64,000 bases of DNA from Acanthacorydalis orientalis (GCA_034766995.1 CM068314.1:12282701-12346700), one strand, 5' to 3'; positions 10,772-24,508 are shown, counted from the stretch's first letter. The notes: a model not told the origin generated them from the sequence alone. Translations and numbers: made by a program.

Positions 10772-12148
10772 ACGAACTTTACAATCTCTTTTCAAACGGA
10801 CTTATTATTTTCTTCATATCCTATGTCATTACTTTATTACAGAGTTTGATTTAAAAATTTATAATTTTCTAGTTAGACTTAGATTTGAAGTTATATGTAA
10901 TTTATAATAAATTAAAATGCAGTTATATTTCAAAAAAATTGTTAAAGATTTTGTTCTGAATCTCTCAGACTAGAATTTAGAGTAAATTAACAATAGAGAG
11001 CAATTTAGAGTCAAGAATATATATGTAAGATTTTTTTGATTGAAAAAATAAACTGAGAATTATAGACAGAGTGCAATATAAATAATATAGTATGTTGTAA
11101 ATAAATGTTGAACTGAACTAATGAAGATGTAAGCTGATTTAATCAACACAATAACAGTTTATTTTACTTACGATTATCTAACATTGTTTTGGTTGTATGT
11201 ATAGTTTTCAGGCAAGGAAACTTATACGAGTTTGCTTTGAATGATTTACAGTTTATGAGGTCGAAATTGAAACTTTTCAGTTAATCAATACACATTTATT
11301 ATATGAATTTAATTATGAACTATATTTGTGTTAGAACAGATTTTAAATGTATATTGAGTTATTATATATGTATTAATTTATTTAACAAATTGTATTTGTA
11401 TCATTACATAAATGTCAACAAAATGTTTGGTTGTATATCAAAAATTTTATTAATTTCAAACAAATAACATACTATTTATTTATTAAAGAAATCATATCAA
11501 ACATTTTATTATTGGAAATACATAAGTGAATATAAGAAGGTATCACAATCAATTTTTTAGTACTGTGGTTACATTCATATTCACAAATAAATTTTTAAGT
11601 TACCTTACAAATCATAAATATTTTTTTATCCGAAACTGCTTAAAAATTGATTAATGATCATTTTCAATTGTTGTTTATGTGCATTGTAATGGTGATCTTA
11701 TCATATTCAATCTTCTAATGTGTATGAGGATAATAGGATTGCTACCGAAATGCATATGAGCAAAAATATAAGTTATTAATTATAAATTATTGAACATTTT
11801 TAATTACAAAAATCATAGATTATGGATGTATGGAATTTATTTTTGAAAAAAATAAGTATATTATCAAATATATAAAACTGAATTAATACTTATAGTAATC
11901 ACAAAATTTAATTGGGTTTTCACGAAATGATTAATTATATGTGGCTATTAATATATGAGAGAATAAAATATAATTAATAACATTAAATCAATTGTATATG
12001 ATATGTAAAAATAAAATTTAATATAAATATTAATTTTACACATAAGACTAATACGATTTGAGATTAATAAAACCCCTTTTATAATAAAAAGAAATTATAT
12101 TTTTAGTATTTTTGAAGTGCTTCTACAAAAGAATACTAATCATACATG
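10772..12148. other. A+T-rich sequence without recognised features
   Basis: No gene or repeat ends. The words ATTATTGAACATTTTT at 11787-11802 recur near 5817, 28168 and 32167 in the window. Confidence 0.45.
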
Positions 12149-12182
<34 letters not shown>

Positions 12183-12217
12183 TGAATGTGTATATAAATA
12201 TATACATAAATATATAC
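12149..12217. repeat. Compound (TA)n(GA)n microsatellite
   Basis: TA repeat to about 12164, GA repeat to 12182, then degenerate TATATAAATATA text. Confidence 0.9.
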
Positions 12218-12229
12218 ACGCGTCTGTTT

Positions 12230-12510
12230 ATATCTGTGTATAGTAAAATGTCCTGAATACATATCAAGATGCTTCCATTTCCGCATGATACAGTTGTTAA
12301 AATATAAAAGTATCCATCAGTAAATTCATGACTCGGCTATCATGTTGTGATACACACTAAGAGTTATGACTCATCAACTCTTCGCAAGAGATGTTGTACC
12401 ACCACAGCGAATTAAAACAGCTCGCAAGTTGATGATGATGGAGTGAGATTAATAACGTGAAACTTTGATAACCCATGGTTATTATAGATGATATGAACGA
12501 CGAATATATG
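12230..12510. other. GC-richer island with AP-1-like words
   Basis: Balanced composition between microsatellites. TGACTCA (an AP-1-type word) occurs at 12367-12373 and CATGACTCGG lies just upstream. ACGCGT occurs near 12218. No open frame. A regulatory role is inference only. Confidence 0.3.
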
Positions 12511-12514
12511 TATG

Positions 12515-12516
<2 letters not shown>

Positions 12517-12555
<39 letters not shown>
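12517..12555. repeat. (TA)n microsatellite
   Basis: Pure TA repeat. Confidence 0.95.
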
Positions 12556-12559
<4 letters not shown>

Positions 12560-12726
12560 TAAAGGGCTTTAATGATAATTATAAATAATATACTTAATAG
12601 ACATTAGATGTTAATAATATTAAAGAGTATCCTGTTATAAACAAACATGTATACACACACATACATATATACACAATTAAGGGTTTGTAATATATTCGAA
12701 AAAATGTTATGTGAAATATTTTAGAT

Positions 12727-12730
<4 letters not shown>

Positions 12731-12777
<47 letters not shown>
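12731..12777. repeat. (TA)n microsatellite
   Basis: Pure TA repeat. Confidence 0.95.
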
Positions 12778-12779
<2 letters not shown>

Positions 12780-13155
12780 GTTCGAATTCAATTACATCTG
12801 AAAAAGAATTCAAAAATAAAATGATCACATTAAAATATTTGAGATTAAAACCAAAACACTGTACTTAAATAGACATTCATTGTGTTTATTTTAAAAGTCT
12901 TCTGCAGTAAGCAAATATATTAGAGGTACATTTTTAAATATTTGTAAATAATATTAAAATATAAAATAATATTTTCTGGTATGTTTAGGTCGAACATAAT
13001 TTCAAAACTCGTAAAAGTTATAAATTCCCATTATTTATTGAACATTTACCACTGGGAAATCATTACAACTTGATTGACCTACTACATAAATAAGCTTTCA
13101 GTGAGTTGTGAAAAAATTTGTTTCTCCATATCAAATCTGATATTACATACATTCG

Positions 13156-13202
<47 letters not shown>

Positions 13203-13221
13203 TCATAACGGAATTTGATAC

Positions 13222-13270
<49 letters not shown>
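13156..13270. repeat. Two (TA)n tracts flanking a 20-bp unique spacer
   Basis: TA repeats at 13156-13202 and 13223-13270. The outer left word TTCGTATA and the inner right word ATACGAATA are inverted copies, so the second tract may have arisen by local inverted copying. Confidence 0.9.
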
Positions 13271-13275
<5 letters not shown>

Positions 13276-14692
13276 TATAACTATTACATAATTTAAATTA
13301 TTTATTCTAAAATTTTAACTATATTATGTTATAATTTATTTTTCAAAACAGCAGTTTGAGTGAATAAAAATCGTGCAGAAATCAAGAACAGATAGAGTAA
13401 ATGTTCGATTGAATTCTGGAGATTTTCCTACTACGCCTTAATGTCAACTAAATTGATATTTAATGATCACATTAATCTTTTTATATTTTTTGTCTAAAAT
13501 GAATTTAAATTATAATTGATTTTCAATTATAAAAGGAAAAGGTTAAACTAATACTGTACAAAATGAAAATATCTCTATCATAAATGCACTGAGAAAAATT
13601 ATTATAAATACATGTTGAGTTTTTTACTAGTAATATATTTTTGTAAAAATTATTGAAATGATAATTTTGTTCTTTATATATTATAAAATTTCAGTTGCTA
13701 TATTGAAAAAGATTTTAAACAATGAATAAAAATTGAAAATGGTTATGTTCTTCCCAGTTTTACAAAAAAACATTATAAAAAGTACAAATATATTTTGAAA
13801 AAATATGTGTAATTCGTATATTTTTTAGCATAAAAATAAAAATTTAACCCTTTTAGTATTTGAATATTAATACATTTATATTTCAAAAATTTTCTCTGAT
13901 ATCAAAATCCAGTTAATTAAATTTTCATATTTCGAATTATAAAAATAATAATCAAGATTAGAAAATTTGATCTATATTAATTTTTTGTACAAATTTTGGC
14001 AGTGGTTGATTTAAAAGAAAATACTATATATATAAGAATGATTATAAGTAAATGAATTGAATATTTTATTCTACCTTCATTTTATAAGTTAATAAATATA
14101 CTAGTCACTACTTTTATAAGTTAATAAGTATTCGAAACTTAAAATACCTATGAAATATATAAATGAACTTTTAATTAGAGAATAAATATTTTATTTAAAT
14201 ATCTACCTGGTCCTTATATCGACAGAATAAATTTTAAAAAATATATAACTTCTTAATAACATTCCATATAAAATATTAATTAAAATTAAATGAACGGTAT
14301 GATACTCCACTAGTAAACTTAATTTCCATAAAAACTCATTTGTGTGCTAAACTTAATAACATTAATAAAATCATAAAGTACCCAAATTACACCAATTATC
14401 TTTATTTTCTTTTCGCTACCGTAGAGGACTGTCCTCGATGACTGAGCATTTTACAAAAAGAATTCGTGTGAGATGATTTTTTTTACGAGATTACATTTTT
14501 TTAATTGCTAGATTTGTATTAAAATTAAAGTTCATACAAGTGAACAAACGAGTGTTTCGAGATAAGTGCACAATGTTGACAATTGTTTCGACGAGCACGA
14601 TTTTTCAATCTTTTATTTTTAGCACAGAGAAACACAGGGTCTGTATAATACCAGAAAAGTATATTGATCTTCTTTCTAATGTGATATTCTCA

Positions 14693-14693
<1 letters not shown>
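13271..14693. other. A+T-rich sequence without recognised features
   Basis: No coding region or repeat ends. The short GC-richer piece at about 14410-14470 has no recognisable content. Confidence 0.45.
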
Positions 14694-14758
<65 letters not shown>

Positions 14759-14779
14759 ATGTGTGTGTGCGTATGTGTA
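14694..14779. repeat. Compound (TA)n(TG)n microsatellite
   Basis: TA repeat to about 14744, followed by TG repeat with TATG interruptions. Confidence 0.95.
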
Positions 14780-15329
14780 CACCTGTATGTTATTTATGCC
14801 CTAAAACTGTTTGTTTGCATATAAACTACGCCAAAACTGAAAATCAAACTCTTGTAACTGAACAAACCCCTATCTATACAATTGAAATTCAATCATAGAA
14901 CGTGAGACAGGTGGTAAACTGTTATAAGGGATGTATGTCAGCAACAGAAGTAGGAACTTGAGTTTTTATTAAAAAATGGAATAGATAGAAATCCTTTTGT
15001 AACTTTTTTCGAAAAGAATTTTAAGAGAATTTGATGATTTGAAAATAATTAATTTTGCAATAGATATTTATAATCATTTGTATTTTCCAAGACATTTATG
15101 AAAACAATTCCAATGAAAATATTTGTAAATAAATTTAGACAAAAATAGATAATTCAAATTTTATTGACAATTCTTATAAAAATAATTGTAAGTACTATTA
15201 TAATTTTCTATAAATAATATTCTTCACATATCCACATATGTTCCTATATGTATTATTCAAAATTTACATTTTCGTGTTTACATAAATATTGATACCGTGT
15301 CACTCAATCATTTTTAATAATACAAATCC

Positions 15330-15720
15330 TTTACGTTTGCCACGACACACAAAGACACCTCTTCTAAAATACGACGTAAATATATACTAAGTATAATAAA
15401 CACTCACCTGTCATTGCAATACAAAAAAAAAACCGCGCCGAATTTGTACACTTATTGAAAGTACCATACATCAATCAACATGTCAAAACTTGTCCTTTGT
15501 AATCGAAACAAACGATCCCGATATCCGTAACACTGGTGAAACGTAATACGGAAATTTGTATGCTCCTCGTCGACTAAATTCAAATCACTTGCTCGAGTTT
15601 CGGATGAATCAATCAATATCAGTCAGATATTAACAACTAAACCAATATATTACGGCTTGTACGGTGTCTGCGGCAGCTTATAGGTGAATTTCGTTTCAAA
15701 TATAAACTGACAGTAACATT
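15330..15720. other. GC-richer island, candidate non-coding element
   Basis: About 390 bp with many CpGs (aaaccgcgccgaat near 15430, gatcccgatatccg near 15515, ctcctcgtcgac near 15560) and no open frame of 60 codons on either strand. One of the clearer composition islands in the first third of the window. Confidence 0.35.
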
Positions 15721-15729
15721 CTATATTAT

Positions 15730-15891
15730 GTATATTTTACAATACGCAGAACGTATTAATATCAAATGATCTAGTTTAACTTTAATAAATATTGTCGAAA
15801 AACGATAAATTGTATTTAATTATATACATGCTTTATAGTTTGGAAGTTTGTTAATTGTGCTTTTAATAATGTTGTTTTTATAGAAATACAC

Positions 15892-15931
<40 letters not shown>

Positions 15932-16401
15932 AAATTAGAACAAAACTTAAGATAATTAACTTTTTATTAAATTGAGAAACTTGTAATGTTGCAGAAATTT
16001 AATTTCATTTCCATATAAAGATAATTGCATCTTCAATGCAACTGGAAGAAATATTTTTTTTATTAAATACTTTCTAAGAATGAACCATCTGTATAAAATG
16101 TATATAAATAATTGTTTGCATATATGAATTAAAAGAAAACACTTTTATCTGCAAAAAATTAAAAATGGCTCGGAGCTGAAATTGATTCTGTATTCAAACA
16201 GTAATTTGTTTTCAAAAACAATAAACAATACATTCCAATTAATGTATGAAAATCGGATTTGAATTCATAAACATCCGAATAATTTATTAAATATGGAGTT
16301 TATTGTTTGGTGTTGTTACATTTTCGATTTCTATTAAGTTAGGGTTTATTTTTCATATAGTAAATTAATGATATAAAATGGTCAATATTACAGTTTATAT
16401 T

Positions 16402-16440
<39 letters not shown>

Positions 16441-19029
16441 TATTTGATAAGTTTATTATCATTTCATTTAAATAATATTAACAGATAATTTTGAAGTTGT
16501 AACGATTATATTGTGTATTATGGGTTGATCGTTAGTGAAACTTCTGTACAAAAAAATCTTTTATAATGAATAATAAGAAGTAGTAGCTGGAAAACTTTAA
16601 ATTGCAATTTTTTTAATTTTTGTGTACGTTCAGATAAGCTCACATACGGTTATAAATTTTCTTCAAAGATTTATATTTGTGAAGAATTGTATTACCACGA
16701 ATTGTCTCTCAAAGAATTTATGTGCAACTGTTGGCAATAATTGAATTATTTATAGTTTGTTGACACTTATGACAAATGATTACATATAACAAAGAAATTT
16801 AGAGTTTAGAAAAGAATTCATTAGATAAATTTTATTGAATATATGTTACAAATTAGTTTATTTAGAATTGCCGAATGGTTTATATTTTTCCTGTTGACGA
16901 AAAAAGCAAAGAAATTAATAAAAATATGTTATCATAGATTAAAATACTAGAATCTAGTCAATTAATCCTTTCAGTATGTTTTATTCGAATGGAACTTTAA
17001 AACAAATTCACTTAATAAAAATGTTTATGCAAAACAATTTTAAATTTGTTTCTGTAAAACCAAATAAAATGTTTGTTGATGGAAAAAATAATTAATACCA
17101 CACTTATTTATTATTGTGTGAAGATGAAGAATGATACTGCTAGAGTTATGTTCATCAAATTCTAGATTTTTTTTAATATTTTACAAATATTTTTGTCTAT
17201 TTTTTTCTCTTTGCACTAATAGAGCTCTAAATAAAACAAGAATGCCAAATAATTAAAGATGTACGATTATTTTACTGCTGTTACTTCATTGACAGATTTA
17301 TTAACGATTTTCAGAAATTTTATATTAGTAAATAATAATATATTGTTATCTTGTCGATACACAAATATAATCTCAGTAAAATATTTGACTAACTATTTAA
17401 GAAAAAAAATTAATTGCTTGTTAAAATTTAATTGCGTATCGAACCCAGCGTTACATTAATTGATTATCTAACGTTTACGTTTTTAAATACTTAAATATTT
17501 TAAAATAAATATAGACACATATTAAGACAAATCTATTTTAAAATTTTGAAATATTATTAAAATACTTTAGTTATTAGATAAGCATTACTAACTTGTAATA
17601 ATTTTATTTCAAAATGAATTGTTTTTAAGAAATTCAATGAGATCATATCAGAATAAAAATATTTATTCAATTTTGAAATATTGCAATACTTTTTTTGGTT
17701 ACATTATTTAGAGTAGATTTTTAATAGTACTAAATGTTTGTTAATTTGTTTATAAATTAAAATTTTTAAATGTCTTTTAATTCTATTTATAAGAATTTCT
17801 CTCTACTGTTATCCAGTTATATTGTTATTTATAATATATTAATCACGTTCACATTAACAAATACTTAATACATTTTATTATGTACGCATATAATTATTTA
17901 TTTGTTAGTACTGTAGAAAAAAATCAAATATTTGCACGAAAACCTAAATGCAATACAGTTACGAAATTTAATTTAATTATTATCAGATGTTTATGACAAA
18001 AGCGGAACAGCAATGGATGATTTGTTTTACGAACGTATTTTAAAGTCCCTCGCAAATAAATATAAGTTAATTTTATTTAACAACGTCACTGACCCTAAAG
18101 TTGTGTACTTGATTCAAGCTTTTTCAAAATATAGGTCACACTCGTTCAAACTGTAATTTGGAATAATGTTTCGTGAAATACTTTTCGAATAGAGACAATT
18201 TGATGTATTTGTGAAATTGTTTTTTAAAACAAATCGTAATCAAAAAAATAACGAAAATTATATTTTAAATTTCTATTCCTCATTTGGCTTCAGCCCAATA
18301 TACTGGTTTTTGATTTATTTTGAATAACTGGTAATTGATTTAGACTTTGAGGCTCACAGTATTTCAAATAATAATCTGTGTATCTCTCTTCTATAATATA
18401 TTCACAGTAATTATATAAGTATGTTATGTGCCTGACAGTTCTAAAAAATTTCAAAAAGGAAAAATATTTTAGGTTTTTATAATTAGTTTGATTGTAATTA
18501 TTAAAAATATTTTTAAAAAATAAAAAAAATACAGGGTTAAAATAAATTCAAATCTCAATTTTTTATGCGACAATTAAAAAAGATAACAAAAAAGGGTAAA
18601 CTTTTATTCATTCGATTCAGAGCGAATATTCATTATTCATTCTATTCAGAATGAATGTACGATCAAATTTGGTAATGAATTAAAAAATAATTTGAAAACG
18701 GTTTGTAAAAAAAATAAAGAAAAGAAAGTGTACTATTATAGCAATTAATTCTAAAAGAAAAAAAATTGTGTTATACGAAAAGAAATCGATTATAGTCAAA
18801 TATGAATGAAATATAAATGATAATTATAATGACTCTTTATGGAAGTTTTCTTGCCAAATTGTAATTATTATATCAAATATATTTTTTGCTTTATCTTTTT
18901 AGAAGAAATGCCAAAGAAACATGAACTTATTAATTATTTTAAATTATTATTTCATTAGAATTTTACTACATATTAGTTCTTGATTATGAATTCTTTAACA
19001 ATTAGAATATTTTATTTTAAGGAAATAGC
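15730..19029. other. A+T-rich sequence with two (TA)n tracts
   Basis: (TA)n repeats lie at 15894-15927 and 16405-16436. Otherwise no gene, transposon end or motif was recognised. The open frame at 17259-17459 is low complexity and matches nothing known to me. Confidence 0.5.
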
Positions 19030-19048
19030 TATATATATATATACATAT
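19029..19048. repeat. Short (TA)n tract at MITE insertion site
   Basis: TA repeat, with TATAC immediately before the MITE end. TA-rich DNA offers many TA target sites. Confidence 0.8.
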
Positions 19049-19049
19049 A

Positions 19050-19239
19050 CAGGATAATTCAATTTAGGCTTCCACATGTTAGTATTAAAAGGGGGAGCAG
19101 GGGTTGAGAAAACGCATGTTTTTTTATTTAGTACTTTAGTTCAATTCAATACTAAAATAAAAGGAAAATAAAATATTAAGTAGGGGATAAAATATCTTTT
19201 TTAATATTTTTATGTGAAAGTCTCAGTTGAATCACCCTA
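19050..19239. mobile_element. TA-flanked MITE, copy 1 (190 bp)
   Basis: The left end CAGGATAATTCAATTTAGGC pairs with the right end, which inverted reads TAGGGTGATTCAACTGAGAC. Similarity continues to about 42 bp (CTTCCACATG..TATTAAAA against CTTTCACAT..TATTAAAA). TA flanks both sides (19048-19049 and 19240-19241). The centre has TTTAGTTCAATTCAATACTAAA and no coding capacity. The homologous copy at 42238-42441 has the same ends and centre. The TA duplication and TIR-dominated structure fit a Tc1/mariner-type MITE. Confidence 0.88.
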
Positions 19240-19439
19240 TATATGATACTAAGATTATTAACTTTGAAAGAAAACATTTTCTCCCATTATTAGTTATATT
19301 TTATTAAAATATTTTTTTTTAATTTTTAAATCGGAAAACACGAATTTTGATTTGATGTTTTCATTAATTAGAAAATGTATCAATAAATGTTGAAAAATAT
19401 CTATATAAGCGCTGTTATATCTGCTATATAATATAAAAA

Positions 19440-19860
19440 TGTTTCTGTTTTCGTGTATGAATCAGTTACTGTTTTCGTAACTATAGAATGTTTGTGTATT
19501 CATTAGTGAGGGAAATCAAAATTAACTGTTAATAATGAACAGATTCAGCTACACAAAACTATTATCAGATCGATGAATTTGTAATGAATAATTATGTCGA
19601 AGTGTCTATTTGTTGTCGAGGCAAATATTATGTTTTAATCTGTAAATAATTAATTCGGCGTGATAGCACCGAACGTGCGTTAATTATGGTTTATAAATTC
19701 ATACAGGTTTTAGTTGTTGGTTAGTTTTAATTTTTAATTTATATTACGGACTCTTAAGTGTTTACTAGAAGCGAATAGATGTTTGTGTTTATTTACATTT
19801 AAACTACAGTTCAACGAACTTATTTCTAAGTTATATTTAGCTTAATGGTCTATAAACATA
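19440..19860. other. Moderately GC-richer island with homeodomain-like words
   Basis: TAATTAATTCGG and CGTTAATTATGG (near 19648 and 19678) are homeodomain-type words, flanking CGGCGTGATAGCACCG. No open frame. The regulatory reading is inference. Confidence 0.25.
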
Positions 19861-19949
19861 TAAAAATGTAAGATTAATTTATTAAAAAATACAATTCAAC
19901 TGAATACATTTTTTTTCAATCTTTCTTATTTATAAGACGTTAAATGTAA

Positions 19950-19950
<1 letters not shown>

Positions 19951-19994
<44 letters not shown>

Positions 19995-20035
19995 GAGGGA
20001 GAGAGAGAGACAGATAGACGGACAGAGGGAGATAT
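19951..20035. repeat. Compound (TA)n(GA)n microsatellite
   Basis: TA repeat to about 19990, then GAGAGA with GACAGATAGACGGACAGA-type tetranucleotide degeneration. Confidence 0.9.
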
Positions 20036-21310
20036 ATTATTATATGAGGTACTTCATAATAGTAGAAGAAATATATTTTATATATCTTAAGTAATCAATT
20101 TCAATTGAATTAGATTAATGAAATATATTCCTATATCTACTAATCTTAAACTTAGTTAACATGAAAATTATTTCAGAATATTATATTCGACAAGAATACA
20201 TGCAGTTTCGATATTGTTCTGAAACAATTTCTATACTATTTATAAACATGTGATGTGTACTGAAACTATATAGAGCCCGTACGTATTCAATGTTCGAGTA
20301 TAATGCTTGATAATAATGTTCATAGTATGAACTATATTTAGATTCACACATATTGACTTCCTAAAAAGAATTATATTTTCTATAAGAACATGAAAGATTT
20401 TTCATTACCTTAGCGCTTTGGGGATAATGAAATCGAATAGAAATGATCATCAATATTAAAAATTATTTGTAATTTATTATTAGAATTCTGATTAGATTTT
20501 TGTGATAAAGTAACATTTATTTAGAAATGGAAGAATTATCAAATAAAATTAGTATCGTAATCAGATAAAGACATTAAAAACAATTAACAAGAATTATTTA
20601 AGATTATTGTAGAGTAACTGATGATTAAATATTTTTTTCGTTTTTTTTTAAAAAAAAGATTTATATATATATATATATTATTAAATTTATGTATGCACAA
20701 AAGAATTTATGTACATGCACTTATATTTCATTTTCATATAGAATTCAAGAAGAAAAGTTTTTTTTATATAAATTTTACATTTTATCCAAAAAATTAATGT
20801 AGTAACATAACGATAAATTTATTTCATTAATTGACAAGGAAGACAAGATATATATTAAAGTATATGGTATGATATGAGTAGCTGTTCTAGTACAATAGAA
20901 AATTAATTTATATAGAAGCAGGACTTAAATAGTTTAGAAAGAATTAACTATTGTTATTTCTAATTTTGTTTTAAATATTAGATTTTATATGGTAATAAAT
21001 TATGAAAATATATTACCACCTATATGTCGTTACCTGCTGTTTATGCATGGTAACATCCCGAAAGAATCAATATAGATAAATTATTCCTAAATAATTTAGA
21101 CCAATGATATTATACACATTTCATTTTCGTGCATCATATATTCTATATTTATTAGTTTTTTGAAACAAGTTCCAAAAAATATATGAATTTTAATTGTAGG
21201 AAACTGTTTAAAAATAACCAGCAAATTAAACATATTTACATATTTTACTTAGTAATGATTATTATCCTTGACAATTTTGGTTAAAAATGTTATTCATAAA
21301 AGTACAATAA

Positions 21311-21351
<41 letters not shown>

Positions 21352-21690
21352 AATTATTGCGTGTTTTGTAATTTTCATTTAATTTAAATTTGAAAGAATA
21401 CATAGTGTAAATTTAATTACCTTTAATATATATTAAATTATCCTTTTAATACATTAAAGAATGGTGGATAAAAAAATTAATGAAAAATTGTAATGGAAAA
21501 TACCACACACCTTGGAATTTTAATCAAAGCTTGAAAAAAATATGAATAATGTAATTGAAAATATCTTCACGTAAAATTCCATTAAATTGTTTTCATAAAG
21601 TAATAGATAACAGATGCCAACGACTACTAATTCATTTTAATGCGATATACATTTTCAAGTATTTCTGTATGAATAACAGTTTATTAACTC
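20036..21690. other. A+T-rich sequence with short TA tracts
   Basis: (TA)n at 20661-20679 and 21316-21351. Nothing else recognised. Confidence 0.45.
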
Positions 21691-21742
21691 CTTTCTCTCT
21701 CTCTCTCTCCATATATATATATATATGTATGTGTGTGTGTAT
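21691..21742. repeat. Compound (TC)n(TA)n(TG)n microsatellite
   Basis: TC to about 21709, TA to about 21726, then TGTATGTGTGTGTGT. An open frame crossing this and the next tract (21555-21992) is a low-complexity artefact. Confidence 0.95.
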
Positions 21743-21874
21743 CATATACATTCCTAAAATGGTTATAATTTATTTAAATAAAATTAACTTTCTTGTTTAT
21801 TTCTTAGATGTGTTTATAGTGGTTAGATTTTTTTTATTATATACATGTTATATACCTTATATACATTTTTATTA

Positions 21875-21908
21875 TGTATATATATATATATATATTTATA
21901 TGTGTGTA
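21875..21908. repeat. (TA)n(TG)n microsatellite
   Basis: TA repeat ending in TATGTGTGTA. Confidence 0.9.
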
Positions 21909-22243
21909 TTTGTATGGAAGACTGCATATTATAAAATTGATTGCATATTATATTCAAGAAAAAGCTCTTCAAATATATTTACCATTTTTTAGAAGTTAAG
22001 AACGAGTAAAATTAAACTAAAAATGATACTTGTAAAATTAATCAATAAATATTTATACAAAACCGATTTTACAAATAAATTATTGTTTTTAATTCATGGT
22101 TTCATATATATCAGACATTTAATTAAACATTTATGTTTAATATCTACAGCGGTTGTCGAATTCTCTTATTATTCTTGCTTTATGAAGTTCGTATGAGTTA
22201 CTAAAGCTTTGTATGCATATCTAAGCAGACATTTTAATAGCTA

Positions 22244-22316
22244 TGTATGTATATATATATATATATATATATACACGTCAATAGGTGTATATATATATAT
22301 ATATATACGTCAATAG

Positions 22317-22391
<75 letters not shown>

Positions 22392-22400
22392 CGTCAATAG

Positions 22401-22447
<47 letters not shown>
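22244..22447. repeat. (TA)n array with three embedded copies of a 14-bp unit
   Basis: The TA repeat is interrupted by three identical copies of ACGTCAATAGGTGT at 22275-22288, 22307-22320 and 22391-22404, spaced 32 and 84 bp apart. The units were probably duplicated with TA and then separated by TA length change. All frames through it are Ile-Tyr repeats and are not coding. Confidence 0.95.
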
Positions 22448-22449
<2 letters not shown>

Positions 22450-23523
22450 CGAAACAGACTTTTTGTTAATATAACTGCTACTTTTATATAGAATTATATA
22501 AAACAAAATATTAATAAATAAAATGTAATTTTATTTTATAAGAGGTAAATTATTGAGAAGTAAGGAATTTTTTTCTTTGATGTTTCTAATGAGAAATAAA
22601 ATTTAAATAAATTTATTCTTTTCAATGAAAACTACTACACATTGTAATTATTAAATATCAAGAAATCACTAATAAAAAGAAATGTTTTTTAAAAAAAATT
22701 CTTTTAAAAATCTTGAATTTCAATTTATTTTTCTAAAAAAAAGTTTATATTTGTTTTTGAAAAAAAAAAACACGAAACAAAAATTAAACTACGAAAAGAT
22801 CATTCTACTGGATAAGGAGAATCATTGTTATATTATTTGTTATAAATTTCACTACATTATATATAATTAAGAATTTGACAAGTGTATTTGAATAAATACT
22901 AATGAACAAATTATAAAATAAGTTTCAAAATTTAATATAACCTTTAAAAAATTTTTCATACGAGTTAACACAAAATTTGAAAAGTAAATTTATTCACTTG
23001 ATTAAAAATATATAATTTGTTTGATGTTATAAAATAATTTCTAAATCATAAAAAAATAAATATATAAATAAATTAAGAAAGAAAATTTTGATTTATGAGT
23101 ATACTTATTTATTTGAAAAAAATATTTCAGTATCATTTTTCAAAAAAAGTAGATATTGTATTTTAGTTTCGATTAAAATCTATGAATTATGTATTTAAAA
23201 TCATCTGATTTGATATTATATTTCTGTCATACATAAAACATTTATTTCCAACACACATTTATATATCCAATTGACAGCTTGTATTAATTGTTGAGCTGTA
23301 CCGATTTCTATACTACTTTTTCCATCATGATATCTATCACTCTATCTCACTTTTTCTTGTCTGTTACATGTGCATGTATTTATATAAATATGTACACAAT
23401 TGTTAACAATATTTAATTAAATTAATTAAAAACATATTTAATATTATTCCATTATTTTATTCTTTAATTATCATAGTAATTTCTACATTACCTTTATGTT
23501 ATATCATGCTGAAATTTATTTTC
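22448..23523. other. A+T-rich sequence without recognised features
   Basis: The open frame at 22682-22870 is Lys/Phe/Leu-rich low complexity. No repeat ends were found. Confidence 0.45.
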
Positions 23524-23537
23524 ATATATATATATAT

Positions 23538-23597
<60 letters not shown>

Positions 23598-23602
23598 TAT
23601 AA
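23524..23602. repeat. (TA)n(CA)n(TA)n microsatellite
   Basis: TA repeat with an internal CACACACA run near 23539-23546. Confidence 0.95.
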
Positions 23603-23929
23603 TTATATTGTCACATATAGTAAATATTAATTATATCAATGTAAATATTGAGACGCCTTAAATTATAGATAAATAGACGAGATTCGAATGAAATGGAAAT
23701 TATTTACACATTATTTATTAGTTAAAATATATTTCCTGTATAACCTATAAAATGATATTACACGTATACAACACATTTACTTATAAATACAAATACTATT
23801 CAAACAATAATATAATATTAACGAAAGATGACATTCAAATATATGAAAATAAATAGAATTATATATTAAACATGATAAATAAACAACAGAAAATATCGAG
23901 TACATAATGAAATAAACATATATATTCAC

Positions 23930-24260
23930 TTCTTACAAGTCGTCAATGTGCGAATGGCGTTAGCCGTATGTATGTTTGTACATTACGCGTGACTGTTGCA
24001 ACGAAAATATTCGTTTAACGACTTCAGACGATGTTTTAATGACGCGTTACGAACCGACGCGTGTTTCAACTGACAGATAGCGCGTTCAACCGACGGCGAC
24101 GCGTCCCTCCGTACTGACTGAGGCGTCGTATCTCGGCGTCGTCTGTAAACATTGCCATGCTGTCCAATCGCACGAAAACGTTCACATTGTCGCGACAGAT
24201 CGGTCACGTTCGGAACATGTCGCCTCTTGTTATTATACAATGTGCGGAAAAGTTATTTAC
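23930..24260. other. CpG-rich island with four ACGCGT sites
   Basis: This is the most CpG-dense stretch of the window. ACGCGT occurs at 23985-23990, 24042-24047, 24057-24062 and 24099-24104, alongside many CGACG and CGTCG words. A minus-strand frame of 85 codons (23983-24240) is open, Arg/Ser/His-rich, with no family I recognise. High G+C alone makes such frames longer, so I do not call a gene. It could be a conserved regulatory element, a CpG-rich promoter, or an exon of an unrecognised gene. Confidence 0.4.
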
Positions 24261-24508
24261 TTCGTTCTGATACCGAAAGTATCTAAGATTATTTATTTAT
24301 CATTGTTTATATCTACAGGGAGATTCATTCCTTGATTTAGTATTTATTTATAGTATGTGATAATAGTATCGGATAGATGTACGAAAAATTCTGAACTGTC
24401 ATACTGAGTCATACAGTTATTAGCTCTTTTTGAAGTCAACATTAATATACATGTCTATACAGATGATATAAATATCTAAAATAATTGCATATTTTTAAAA
24501 CGTTTGTT

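Noticed and set aside
10672..10854. 60-codon open frame as a gene
   Set aside because: It crosses the right end of the TTAA-type transposon and continues into flanking DNA.
22244..22447. CRISPR-like array of direct repeats
   Set aside because: The spacers between the three 14-mers are pure TA repeat of unequal length, and the genome is eukaryotic.
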